A model generated the notes under the pieces. It was not told the DNA's origin. It did no database searches and was given only the letters and a program-made list of their open reading frames with translations. This document shows positions 21,906 through 32,599 of a DNA stretch of 61,090 bases, in pieces. Numbering within the stretch: position 1 is the first letter of the stretch; each line of letters starts with the position of its first letter. Source of the stretch: Penium margaritaceum (lineage: Eukaryota; Streptophyta; Zygnematophyceae; Desmidiales; Peniaceae); the NCBI GenBank assembly GCA_023375785.1, contig SZWC01000092.1, forward strand, positions 26,477 through 87,566, written 5' to 3'. The position numbers and the translations under genes are program-made.

Positions 21906-22358
21906 CTACGCACATGATTACAAAACCTGCCTGAGACGACGGTCCAGAAAACAGGTTCCGACACAATGGTTCCCGCCAACCGCTCTTGGTATTACAACTA
22001 GGAGATGATTTCGCCCTCACAGCCAAGGTTCCATACTGAGCAGTTCATAGGAATCACTTCGTTGCATCGTGTCCTTAGCACCTTGTCACTTTCACGCAAG
22101 GAGCGAACTCATGGGGCTTAGACCAAGCAATGTTTCTTTAGTGTCTGCCTCTAGTGGAGAATAATGTTAGGAGTGTCAAAGGTAAGAACTGCACTCAATG
22201 ACAGGCAACTGGAAAATTTTTATCTTCCTAGGGATTGCCTCTAGCCTATGCGCATAGTGGCTCCTAGGATGAGCCACATTGGGGGCAATGTGGATCGCAT
22301 CTTCTCTTGCCTACATGGCGCTCTCTGTGATCACCAAGTAGTGCAAGCCACCAAGAAG
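21906..22358 (-). repeat. F2-b: family 2 LTR fragment
   Basis: Aligns with the F2-c LTR (22717-23160): GGTTCCCGCCAACCGCTCTTGG and CTTAGACCAAGCAATG-like blocks. It ends at the TGTTGGG start of an F1 LTR piece. No coding sequence attached. Confidence 0.8.
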
Positions 22359-22715
22359 TGTTGGGATAGAAGCCATCCGGCTCAATTTCAGGTCCATAAA
22401 AGCAAGTTCCTAGAAACTACCAGATGTGTACTTCGATCGTCAAATCGACTTCACCATTGGAAAGATGAGCTGGAAAATCTTTACTATCCAAGTTGGATTG
22501 GGAGATATGAATTTTCTAAGTTTTCGAGGTCATCGACCGCCAATATCTAGGTGACCGTGGTCGATGGTTCCATGCCTTAGCCTGAGAAAAAGAAGGTAGG
22601 AGGTCCAGGGTCAAGACCTGATCGGAGAAACATCCAAAAAGGTCTCCTTACTTTTTAGGTGATGTGAGATCCTTGTGTGCTAGCAATGGACACATAGCGA
22701 TTCTCCATTGGATTC
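22359..22715 (+). repeat. F1-d: family 1 LTR fragment (first ~357 bp)
   Basis: Begins TGTTGGGATAGAAGCC, matches the F1 LTR up to GATTCTCCATTGGATT, then is cut; the second half is absent. Sits between two family 2 LTR copies. Confidence 0.85.
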
Positions 22716-22716
22716 T

Positions 22717-23193
22717 TGTCAACCTGTCTGACATGACGGTCTAGAAAACGGGTTTCGACACAATGGTTCCCGCCGACCGCTCTTGGTATTGCAACCAAGA
22801 GATAATGACACCCTCATAGCCAAGGTTCCCCACTAAGCACTTCATAGGAATCACTTGCTTGCACTATGTCCTTAGCACCAAGTCACATTCCCGCGAGGAG
22901 CGAATTCCTCGGGCTTAGACCAACCAATGCTCCTTTAGTTTCTGCCTCTCGTGAACTCTGTGAGGAGTCTCAAAGGTAAGAACTGTACTCAATGATAGGC
23001 AACTCACAGGTTCTTATAGTCCTAGAGCCAGCCTCTAGCCTAGGCGCGTAGTGGCTCCTTGGATGAGCTACTTTGGGGGCAATCTGGATTGCGTTATCCC
23101 CCTTGCCTACATGGCGCTCCTTGTGACCGCCAAGTGGCGCCAGCCACCAGGATGGACCTTGGAATATTCTGAGATGTTTCTTAGAACTTTCCT
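22717..23193 (-). repeat. F2-c 3' LTR (about 475 bp)
   Basis: Defined by comparison with F2-b, F2-d, F2-e and F2-f copies and by the polypurine tract next to it. The far end reads TTGACA in the sense direction. The near edge lacks an obvious TG and is approximate. Confidence 0.7.
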
Positions 23194-23205
23194 GTCCCCC
23201 TTTTG
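23194..23205 (-). promoter_or_regulatory. F2-c polypurine tract
   Basis: Sense reading GACCAAAAGGGGGACAGG spans this site. The same tract is in F2-e (AAAAGGGGGAGAGG near 51420) and F2-f (near 52300). Confidence 0.75.
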
Positions 23206-23547
23206 GTCACAAAGAAAATTAGTCACTGGGCTCGGATTTGACCCAGTGACCTCTCGCTTCAGAGTGTAAGTCTTGAACGTCTAAGCCACAAGGAGTTGTC
23301 CTAGGTAGTGTTTGCTAGCTATACTTTCCAGATTTGACCAAGGGAACTTGTACCAAAGGAGCAGTGCATGCCTTGTCTATCTGGACCCCACTAAGGGGAC
23401 TTACTCCAAGAGCGCAGTGCATGCCTAGTCTGTCCTGTGCTTGTCCAAGTACCAGCCATGGACAAGGAGCATGTCAGGTCAACAAACTCTCCCTTGCACC
23501 TTTGTCCATTAGCTGTGAGATTTCTCTTCTCTCTACCTGTCTCGGCC
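23206..23547 (-). other. F2-c 3' untranslated region
   Basis: Between the pol stop and the polypurine tract. It holds the tRNA-like sequence (23222-23294) and two imperfect direct repeats of about 60 bases (23335-23395 and 23392-23450) sharing GCAGTGCATGCCT. F2-f repeats the arrangement; F2-e shows one repeat unit. Confidence 0.7.
23222..23294 (-). other. tRNA-like sequence in F2-c 3' UTR
   Basis: Sense strand: A box TGGCTTAGACG (23278-23288) fits TRGYNNARNNG fully. B-box-like GGGTCAAATCC (23234-23244) has one mismatch to GGTTCRANNCC. Their starts are 44 bases apart, the tRNA spacing. The T arm resembles CTGGGTTCAAATCCCAG with one T missing. Acceptor ends do not pair, so it is tRNA-derived, not a working tRNA gene. 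Homologues are at 51331-51398 and 52323-52398. Confidence 0.6.
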
Positions 23548-24900
23548 TCAGTCTTCGTCCGCTGCGTTGACCATACCGATGCCTGGAGTACCTACAAAGT
23601 GCAATTCGCTATCCAGCGCCTTTGTCATGGAATCTGCAAGCGTCTTCCTGGTCTCCATGTATTCCAGGTCCACGATCTTCTTTGCGACCAGGTCGCGTGA
23701 GAAGTGGTACCTGATGTCGATGTACTTGGTCCATGGGGAGATGACATCATCTTGTGCCATTTTCATGGCGCTCTTATTGTCAATGGGGACCTCTGTTGCC
23801 TCTGTTTGTGGTTATTTCATCTCGGCAAGCAAACTGCGTAGCCATTGTATCTCCTTGCATGTTTTTGACAGAGCGATGTACTCTGCCTCAACAATACAGA
23901 GGGAGACAGAGTCTTACTTTCTGCTTCCCCAAGAGACTGCACCACCGGTGAAGAGGGACAGAAAGCCCGAGGTGGGATTTCTGTCGTCAATTCTTCCTTC
24001 TTAGTCAACGTTTGTGTAGCACACCAGGCGTAGCGGGTCCGATCCTTCTTGGCATCCAAAATGGAGTCCCATGTGTCGAGATTTTTGTAGATAGGGCATG
24101 ATGCGCTTGAGTGCTTGCCAGTGCCGTGGCCCTAGATTGTCCACAAACCTGCTCACTTGTTCCACAGTAGAGTAAATCTCAGGGTGTGTTCCTACCATGG
24201 CATACATGGGGCTGCCAACTGCAGACTGGTAGGGAATGTTCTCCATCTCACGTTGTTCTGCTTCCGTGTTGGGGCTCATGGAGGAGAGCTTGATGTCTGT
24301 TGTCATGGGTGTGTTGATGGGCTTGTAGTTCTCCATGTTGTAGCGCTTGAGGACCTCCATGCTGTACTTGGTCTGGTTCGGCTCGATGGTGCCTGTTGGT
24401 CAATTGTGGTGGACGACTATCTCGAGGTCGAACTCGAGCGGACCCATGTCCTTCATCTTCAACCCGTTGCTGAGATCTGTCTTTAGCTTGTTCAACAGCT
24501 TGACTGATGATGAGCAGATGATAAGGTCATCCACATATAGTGCAACCAGCGTCAAGTCTTGCTCAACCTCCCTTACATGGACATTAGGCTCATTGTGGCA
24601 GTGCGTGAAGGTGAGCCCGGTCATGAAGCCGTCCATCTCCTTGTACCACATCCTGAGGGCCTGTTTCAGCCCATATAGTGCTTTGACCAGTTTCCAAACC
24701 TTGCCCTCTAGAGCTTTCAATCCCTTGGGCACTTTCATCAGCCCTTCTTTGTCTAGCTTCCTGCGAAGGAAATCTGTCTTGACATCCATCTGGTGGACCT
24801 TCGTATCTTTTATAGAAACGATGCCCAACATCGATCTCATGTAGGCAAAGGTGTCGACAGGCGCGAAGGTCTCCTATTCTGAGCCTGCATATCGGGAAAC
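23548..24900 (-). pseudogene. F2-c RT C-terminus and RNase H
   Basis: Ends VNAADED at 23548. RNase H pieces: KYIDIRYHFSRDLVAKK, LADSMTKALDSELH. RT at 24001-24840: VHQMDVKTDFLRRK, YGLKQALRMWYKEM, LYVDDLIICSSS with catalytic YVDD intact (24526-24537), METVLKRYNMENYKP-like, YQSAVGSPMYAMVGTHPEI. A frame break separates 24400-24840 from 24001-24360, and stops lie near 24001. Confidence 0.9.
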
Positions 24901-25400
24901 CCCTTTGTCACAACTCTTGCCTTGTACTTGTCCATAGTACCATCTTGCTTGAATGTTGTCTAGAGTACCCACTTTGACTCCACCACGTGCGCGTTTGGGG
25001 GCCTGTCCACCAGAACCCATGTTCCGTTCTCTTCAAAGGATGCAAGTTTGCTATCCATGGCCTCCTTCCACTTGGCCGCATCTGGCATGTTCATAGCCAC
25101 CGTTACGGTCACAGGCTCTTCCTAACCATGCATGACCACCTGAGTCTGGTCCATTCCGTAATCTCAGCATCGTACTTGGCCGAATGTTTCTTCTGGAGCG
25201 TACTACACTGGAGTGTTGCCGGTGGTGGTTCAAGGCTGAGTTGCTTCTAGTGCTCCTGTGCCGCCAGTGATGCGCTATGTGAGGAAGAGACACCGACCTC
25301 AGAGTTTGATATAGAGGCCTCGGATGACTCAAACTCAGTTTCAGAGTCTGTCGCTGTATCTGCCTCCACAGCCACTTTCCTTGCAGCACCATCCTTCACT
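24901..25400 (-). pseudogene. F2-c RT N-terminus and linker
   Basis: Aligns with F2-a 6230-6740 at the base level; frames broken by several stops. Holds the start of RT and the acidic linker. No separate gene. Confidence 0.65.
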
Positions 25401-26708
25401 GGTACCATCTGCTAGTTTTCTGGTGCCTGATCACCTGACTCGAACAACACAACCCACTCTCTTGATTTGGGAGCATGAACGGGGTCCAACAACTCTCATT
25501 TGCCAAACGTTCTTTCATCAAACTCAACATCTTGGCTCCTGATGAGCTTTCCAGCCGCTTGGTCCCATAGCCTGTACCCTTTGTGTGTAGTGTCGTATCA
25601 AACCATTACACACTTACGAGCGCCTGTATCCAGCTTGCCATTTCCTTCTCCTGATTGAGCCTTTGCCCATGCACTACAGCCGAAGATCCTCAAGTATGAG
25701 GCATTTGGCCTTTTTCCTAACTAAGCTTCCTGTGGCGTCCTAAGCTGTTTCTCTTGCTGCTTCTTACCACGCCTTCCAAGCGCGGGTGCCGGAGTGAGAT
25801 TCATAAGGTAGCAAGCAGTTCTTGCAACTTCAGCTTAGAAGCAAGTGGGGAGTTTGGCATTAAAGAGCATGCTTCGTGTCATGCCGAGGATAGTCTGGTT
25901 GATCCGTTTGGCAATTCCATTACTTTGGAAGTATAAGGCGTGCTGGTCTGGTGGTTGATGCCATGTTGGCTCAATCAGCCTTTGCACGCCTCGTACTCAC
26001 CACCATTGTCCATGCGCAGTGCTTTGACCTTCTTGCTTGTCTGCCGCTCTACCATCGAGACAAAATCTTGTAGCTTTTCCTTGACCTCTCCGTTTGTCTT
26101 GAGGAAGTAGATCCACATATTGCGACTGTGGTCATCAATCAAGGTGAAGAGATACTTGCTGCCGCCGTTCGGAGGGGTGCATAATGGTCCGCATACATCA
26201 AAGTGAATCAGGTCCAAGATTGCTACCGCACGTTGCCCATTACGCTCAAAGGGCTTTCTCTTTGCCTTGCTTTGGAAGCATGGCTCACACAGCTTCTTAC
26301 ACTTTCCCTCATCCTTTGCCTTGCATCCCTCCATCTCATGAACTACTTTGTGCTACTACATAGCTTGCAATGTGCTGTTGGCCACATGGCCAAACCGCTT
26401 GTGCCACATCTCAGCATCTGGGTCGGTGGAGTTGGCCGCCATGGTGACAGCTTGCGGTGCAACATAGGCTTTGGAGACTTGGACTCTTCAACTCCCGCAT
26501 ATCCCTCATTTGTATTCTCAAGGGATTATGTGTGCAGCACGTTGAGCCCATCAACTCTTGGGACTTGTGCGACAATACTCTCCTTGGGATAGGAGATCTT
26601 GATGTCTTTGTTCTTGAGAATCACGGCCTCCTCCTGTGTGAAGATGACCGTCATGTCGTGGTCTGTTATTTTGGACACTGACAAGAGGTTTGCTGTAAAA
26701 GATGGCAT
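25401..26708 (-). pseudogene. F2-c integrase, broken
   Basis: Core open at 25975-26334 (CEPCFQSKAKRKPFERNGQ, HFDVCGPLC, IDDHSRNMWIYFL, MDNGGEYEACKG). The third acid is Lys (codon 25917-25919, NGIAKRI), as in F2-a. Upstream 26526-26708 encodes MPSFTANLLSVSKITDHDM. The C-terminal domain (25440-25700) is fragmented. Confidence 0.88.
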
Positions 26709-27312
26709 GTAGACAACATTCTGCAGCTTCTAATCTTTTTCAGCACTGTTCACGTTGATGGTGATAAACTTATCTCCCTCGCCTTACGCATGGACAAGGC
26801 TTCCGTTGGCACACTTGAAGCGACATTCAGTATCCCCAATGGAGATGAACCGATCCTTCTCCCTTGAAGAGTGGTGGTTCTTGCCAGAATCGAGCCCATA
26901 GCCTCCACGCTTGAGCAGTGCCGCATCCTTGGTTGCCGGCAAGCTCTCAGCCATCATGTTCGTCAACTCCTTATCCTTTCCTTTGCCCTCATATATACCA
27001 CCATGATCTCTATCTTCCTTCTTGGCAGCCCTTCACTCCCGTGCCCAATGCCTAGGCTTGCCACAGTTATGGCACTTCCCAGGACGCTTGGAAATCTTTC
27101 CACCGCCTTCATTGCCTTTTCCTCCACCGCCACCGCTTCTACTGCTTTGCTCCGCACGTACTTGGTCACTGCCTCATACGTCAAATCCTCCTCCTTCCAA
27201 CCGCCAAAGACGGTGATCAGAGACCCCACCTTTCAGGTATCACCATGAGGAGGATCATGGCCTGCATGTTGGTGTTGATTTCCCAGTTCATTTGGGTCAC
27301 TTGCTGCAGTAG
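26709..27312 (-). pseudogene. F2-c gag C-terminus and protease
   Basis: Protease motif GLDSGKNHHSSREKDRFISI is intact (DSG at 26883-26891). The knuckle CHNCGKPRHWARE ends in TGA (27033-27035), as in F2-a; F2-d keeps Cys here. gag sequence KEEDLTYEAVTKYVR follows to 27312, where F1-e interrupts. Confidence 0.88.
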
Positions 27313-28050
27313 TGTTGGAAAAGGAGCAATCTGGCTCAGTTTCAGGTCCATAGGAGCAAGTTCCAGGAAAATACAAGATGCCTACTCCGATTGTCAATCC
27401 GTCTTCATCATTGGAAAGATCAGGTGGCAAAATGTCTACGGTCCAAGTGTGAGGCCGGTCCAACAGTCGGATTGGGAGAAATGAATTTTTGAAGTTTTCG
27501 GAGTCATCGACTGCCGATATCCAGGTGACCATGGGCGATAGCTCCATGCCTTAGCCTGAGGTGAGGAAAAGGCAAGAGGTCCACGGTCAAGACCTGATGG
27601 GACAAATATCCAAAAAGGTCCTTGGTCTTAGGATTTCCTTCTCAGAGTGTGCTGACTAGGATAAAGGTACCTTTCTTTACTTTTTAGGTGAGGTGAGATC
27701 CTTGTGTGCTAGCCATGGACACATGGCAATTCTCCATGGGAATGTGGCTGATGTGACCACTAAGAGTGTGCCATGAGAGCGATTTCTAGCTCTCTAGGTC
27801 ATGTGTGAGTGGTCAGCCTGATTGCTAGGCTGATTTCCTCCCTTGTGTGAGATTATGCACTATAGTTTGTGAGCCTTAGCCTAAGCGGCTAAGTGGTGTG
27901 GCTTATGAGAGAGTTAGCTTGCCCAAGCTCTAGCTCTATATGTACTCCATCATTTTGAGTGATTCAATAACCATTCTTCAGCACAAGTGATGCCCTTCCA
28001 GTCCCACATGCTCGCTGCTCCAAAGCTCCCTCTCTCCTCTAGATCCAACA
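27313..28050 (+). repeat. F1-e 5' LTR (738 bp)
   Basis: TGTTGGAAAAGGAGC start, AGATCCAACA end. It lacks the 58 bp deletion of the F1-b 5' LTR, so that deletion is later than the shared ancestor. TATA-like box at 27937-27944. Confidence 0.93.
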
Positions 28051-28052
28051 TT

Positions 28053-28064
28053 TGGTATCAGAGC
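28053..28064 (+). promoter_or_regulatory. F1-e primer-binding site
   Basis: TGGTATCAGAGC, two bases after the LTR; intact match to the initiator tRNA-Met 3' end. Confidence 0.92.
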
Positions 28065-28169
28065 TAAGTTCTGCCACTTTCAGCCAATATAGGCCGTCAC
28101 TTTGAGAGCGACAGGTTGGGGTAAAACCTTCACCAGTTTTCAAGATCGAACATTGGATCTTCAAGTTCA

Positions 28170-28607
28170 AGAGACAATCATGTGGAAAACACACGCTTCA
28201 TCCTCCTCTTATTGAGGGGACTCCCTACAAGCTATGACACGGTGCGAGAGAAAATTGAGTGCCAGCCGACTCTCGACGTCGACTTCATCTACACGCACCT
28301 GGTGCAGGGAGAACTGCGTCGCAATGCCACAAAGTCCAATGGCGGTAGTAGCAGCAATGAAGCAGCTTTCATGGCCATGGGCTCACGCAATGAACAGCAG
28401 TAGGAGACTGGGCAGAAGAGAGGCAAGAAGAAGGGCAAGTGCCAATATTGCCAGAAAGAGGGGCACTACAAGAAAGAGTGCTTCAAGTTCAAGAGGGACC
28501 AGAGGGAGCAGCAGCAACAGCAGCAAAAGCAGTAATCTCCACAGTAACAACAGTAGCAGTCACAGCAACGTCAAAAACAGCAGCAGCATCAGCAGCAGAA
28601 CCACACC
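28170..28607 (+). pseudogene. F1-e gag C-terminal remnant and Gln-rich linker
   Basis: Leader sequence ends TTCAAGAGACAA and passes into gag at RFILLLLRGLPTSYDTV, the same join as F1-b. Knuckle CQYCQKEGHYKKEC at 28440-28481 is intact. TAG lies before it (EQQ*ETGQ) and TAA/TAG codons in the glutamine tract at different places from those of F1-b, so these arose separately. Confidence 0.88.
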
Positions 28608-30186
28608 GGTGTGCGTCATTTTGGCAACATGAACGTCGCCAAGGAGGTGCACGACCGCCTCTTCATGGCGAAGTCTGACATGTCGCAGAAGGAGAAGGCA
28701 GATCTGGCGTAGTACAAGGACTCTCGGTGTACCAAGAGCCTAACGCACCACAAGGAATGATTTATGCAGCTGCTCTCCATTCCTCCCCGTCCGATTGGTT
28801 TGGGTGATGATCAGGTGGTGTATGTTGAGAGGATTAGGATTGTGGAGATGTGGTTGGAGACCCTGCGTGGCATTGAAGTGGGAGTATTCCATGGCGTGCT
28901 GTATGTGCTTGATGCTGTGTTCAACCTTCTCTTAGTGTCCTCTCTCACCCACAGAGGACTGCGCGTCGTCTTTGACGATGACTATGGCTACATCCGCGAC
29001 AAGGAAACAGGAGAGAAGTTGGCCAGGTCAGTGGAAAGTGATATGTACCGCCTGCTAGGTGCGACCAAGATCCCGCGCGAGGAAAGCCTTGGAGTATTGG
29101 TACAAGCCACAGATGGCAAAATCTGGCATGCGCGCTAAGGCCACACCGACATGTGCGCCTTACAGCAATTTCAAACGAAGTAGATGGTACGTGACTTGCC
29201 CACCATCTCTAACTTTGAGCAGCAGTTATGCATCGGCTGTTTGAGGGGAAGCAGCATCGTGAGGCGTTCTCTGGAGCAGGAGAGCACGTGAAAGAGGTGC
29301 TGGAGCTGATTGACTCCGACTTGTGTGGTCTGATGCAGACCCAGAGCTTTGGAGGCTCTAGGAATTTTCTCACCTTCATTGATGATTTCAGCCATTACAC
29401 TGCTGTGTACTTGGTTTCCTTGAAGGACGAGTGCTTTGACATGTTCAAGGAGTTCAAGGCCATGGTGGAGAACCAGGCTGGTAAGAAAATCAAGGCGTTG
29501 CATAGTGACCCCAGGGAGAGTACCTGAGCAAGGTGTTCCAAGACTATCTCGCAACAGCAGGCAGTAAGGCGCAGCACATCGCGCCACACTCGCCGCAGCA
29601 GAACAGCGTAGCAAAAAGCGCCAACCGCACCATCATTGAGTCGGCGCGCTCCATGCTGCACGCGGCTCGGCTCACCTACGACGTTTTGGCGGAAGCAGTA
29701 AGCACTTTGGTGTACATCAAGAACCGCAGTCCAACCAAGACCCTGGAGCACATGACGCCGTACAAGGCGTGGTTCGGCAAGAAGCCGAGCATGGGTCATC
29801 TTCGCACGTTCGGCAGCTTGGCGCACATGCACGTGCCAAAGGAGAAGCGGCAAAAGTGGGACGCAAAGAGCGCGCAGATGTTGATGATTGGCTACGACGT
29901 GGCATGTAAGGTGTATCATCTCTACGAGATCGATATAGGCCACGTCATCATCTCCAGGGATGTCGTCTTCAACGAGAGCAACTTCATCGGCACCAACATT
30001 GTCTGTCAAGAGGCACCAGAAACAACAGCTGACGAGGTAGTGGAAGCAGATACCCTTCCTGACCCAGTCTGTCCTGATCCTTCCTCCACTATGAGAGTGG
30101 GAGAACCAGTCTACTCTCCCATGTCCCATGCAACAGATTCAGTGGCCTCATCGGCAGAAGCAGAGGAAGAAGATGCACCACCATGA
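28608..30186 (+). pseudogene. F1-e protease and integrase, broken
   Basis: Protease reads DSR in place of DSG (near 28717), with TAG for TGG just before. Pre-integrase WHAR is followed by TAA; CIGC region near 29230. Core: LIDSDLCGLM (first Asp), HSDPRE (second Asp region, frame lost), then an open stretch 29533-30186 with NSVAKSANRT, where the third acid is Lys. C-terminal part GHLRTFGSLAHMHVPKEKRQ is well preserved. Confidence 0.9.
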
Positions 30187-31852
30187 GCAGGAGTAGTTGT
30201 GCCGGCAGCATCCCGTTAGTCGCTTGCTAACGCTCCCGTACCAGGTCCAAGGTACCCTCTCAAGGTGCGCTACAAGCCTGGTGAGCGCGGGCATTTCTCG
30301 ATGCTCTAGAAACCAGACCAGATGAACGTCGCAGTTGCAGCAGACTCAGATGAGCCGACGTCGTACAAGGACGCCATGGGTGCACCAGATGCAGCAGATT
30401 GGGCGCAAGCTGTGTAGCAGGAGATACAATCGTAGTTGGATAACGATATGTGGGAGCTGACTGAGCGTCCACCTGGAGATAAGGTGATCAAGTGCCAGTG
30501 GGTGTTCAAGAAGAAGCGAGGAGCAGATGGCAACCTGCAAAAGTACAAGACAAGGCTGGTCGCCAAGGGCTACTCGCAACACGAAGGCATCGACCACACG
30601 GAAACCTTTGCTCCTGTTGCAAAGTTTGCCTCTATGCGTACGCTCTTTCCTATGCTGCAACAGAGGACTTTGAGGTCCACCACATGGACGTCAAGACGGC
30701 GTTCCTGAACGGTGACCCAAAGGAGGAGATTTACATGGAGTGGCTGGAGGGGTTCGTCATGGATGGCCAGGAGCACCTGGTTTGCAAGCTGCAAAAGTCG
30801 TACGGCATCAAGCAAGCATCGCGTGCTTGGAACCAGAAGTTGGATGCGGTGTTGCAGTGTATGGGGTTTGAGCGCTGTGAGTAAGACTACAGCGTCTATC
30901 GCTAGAAGCATGGTCATGAGGTGCTCATCATCATCGTCTATGTGGATGACATGCTCCTCCTTTCCAACAGCATGTCTGTACTGCAGGAGTTCATGGGGGC
31001 CATGCAGGAGCGCTTCAAGATATCTGATCTCGGGGAGGTATCATACTTCCTCGGTATCTAGATCACATGTGACCGCATATCACGCTCTCTTTCGTTGTAG
31101 CAGAGCCGCTACATCAAGGATGTCTTGCAACGGTTCGGCATGGCAGAGGCAAAACCCATCGGCACGTCGCTGGAGTTGCGGCAGTACCTCGTGAGCTACA
31201 ATCGAGAAGCAAATGCAGTTGTGCGGTAGAAGTACCAGAGCGCCATCAGCACCCTCGTGTACCTGATGGTGGTAACCGGGCCGGACCTCGCACAAGCTGT
31301 TAGCGCCGTGAGCCAGCATATGGCCAATCCAGGACCTAAGAACCAGAAGGCAGTGAAGCGGATCTTCCGCTACCTTGCTAGAACCATCAACATCGGCATC
31401 ACCTACAACAGCAACGACGACAACATCATCGGCTACACGGACGCAGATTGGGCTTCAAATCCTGAGGACCGTAAGTCCATCTCTGGACATATACTCCTCA
31501 TGAATGGTGGGGCCATCAGCTGGTGCAGCAAGCGACAGGTGGTCGTGGCCACCTCAAGAAAGGAAGCATAGTACGTCTCTCTCAGCTTTGGAGCCAAGGA
31601 AGCACTTTGGCTTCAGCATCTCATGGCAGAGATGAGTGGCAGTGCACCAGTTCCAGTTCCTGTGCGCGTTGACAACCAGAGTGCAATCGCACTCGCCAAG
31701 AACCTTGAGCACCATGCACGCACCAAGCACATTGACATCGCATATCACTTCATCAGGCACATGGTGCAGGATGGTGCTTTCAAGCTGGAGTTTACTCCAA
31801 CCAGCTAGCAGGCCGCTGATTTCTACACGAAGACCGTGACCCCTGAGAAGTA
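30187..31852 (+). pseudogene. F1-e RT and RNase H, broken
   Basis: RT from KCQWVFKKKRGADGN, catalytic YVDD at 30939-30950 intact. TAG at 30433-30435 (IQSQ), further stops near 30884, 30905 and 31060. RNase H 31257-31571 (GYTDADWASNPEDRKS, NGGAISWCSKRQVVVAT) and 31623-31808 (LAKNLEHHARTKHIDIAYHF). Confidence 0.9.
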
Positions 31853-31899
31853 GCAGTTCTGCATGAAGGCATGTGGACTGAGCCCACTCTGACTGTGGT

Positions 31900-31910
31900 A
31901 AAGTGGGAGA
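31900..31910 (+). promoter_or_regulatory. F1-e polypurine tract
   Basis: AAAGTGGGAGA, two bases before the 3' LTR start at 31912. Confidence 0.8.
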
Positions 31911-31911
31911 T

Positions 31912-32221
31912 TGATGGAAAAGGAGCCATGTGGCTCAGTTTTAGGTCCACATGAGCAAGTTCCAGGAAAGTACCTGATGCCTACTCGGATCGTCCATCTG
32001 ACTTCACCATTGGAAAGATCAGGTGGTAAAATGTCTAGGGTCCAGGTTTGAGGCCGATCCAAAGGTCGGATCGAGAGATATGAATTTTCAAAGTTTTCGG
32101 GGTCATCGACTGCCGATATCTAGGTGAGCATGGGCGACGGCTCCATGCCTTAGCCTGGGAAAAGAAAAAGGCAAGAGGTCCACGGTCAAGACCTGATGGG
32201 ACAAATATCCAAAAAGGTCCT
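31912..32221 (+). repeat. F1-e 3' LTR, first 310 bp
   Basis: Starts TGATGGAAAAGG (second base pair of the usual TGTTGG changed) and runs to AAAAAGGTCCT, where an inverted F1-f LTR begins. Confidence 0.88.
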
Positions 32222-32575
32222 TGTTTGATCTGGAGGAGAGAGGGAGCTCTTGCCTCTCTCCACCAAGGACCTTTCTGGATATTTCTCCCATCAGGTCTTG
32301 ACCCTCGACCTCTTGCGTTTTTCTCTTCTCTGGCTTAGGCACGGAGCCATCGCCCATGGTCACCCAGATATCGGCGGTCGATGACCCCGAAAACTTCAAA
32401 AATTCATATCTCCCAATCTGACCGTTGGATCGGCCTCAAACTTTGACCGTAGACATTTTCCCACCTGATCTTTCTAATGTCAAAATCGGATTGACGATCG
32501 GAGTAGGTATCTGCTGCTGTCCTTGAACATGCTCCTGTGGACCTAAAACTGAGCCAGATTGCTCTTTTTCCAAGA
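32222..32575 (-). repeat. F1-f 3' LTR, internally deleted
   Basis: First ~26 bases of the LTR (plus reading) are joined to its second half (CCAAGGACCTTTCTGG onward), about 385 bp lost. Ends TTTTTCCAAGA. Reversed polypurine tract follows at 32577-32590. Confidence 0.85.
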
Positions 32576-32599
32576 ATCTTCCACTTTGCTGCAGTCAGA

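Larger units (their letters stand above)
22717..27312 (-). mobile_element. F2-c: most complete family 2 copy
   Basis: Minus strand: LTR, 3' untranslated region with polypurine tract, RNase H, RT, integrase, protease and gag C-terminus. The gag is cut at 27312 by F1-e at the same site at which F1-b cuts F2-a (8757). No F1-a equivalent is present at its RT-RNase H boundary. Confidence 0.9.
27313..32221 (+). mobile_element. F1-e: family 1 element, gag-deleted, 3' LTR truncated
   Basis: Same site, orientation and leader-to-gag deletion as F1-b. 5' LTR, primer-binding site, gag remnant, pol and polypurine tract are present. The 3' LTR stops after 310 bp because F1-f starts there in the opposite orientation. 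Confidence 0.9.

Noticed and set aside
23222..23294. A functional tRNA gene
   Set aside because: Acceptor arms do not pair, the T loop has lost a base and the anticodon arm is unclear; kept only as tRNA-like.
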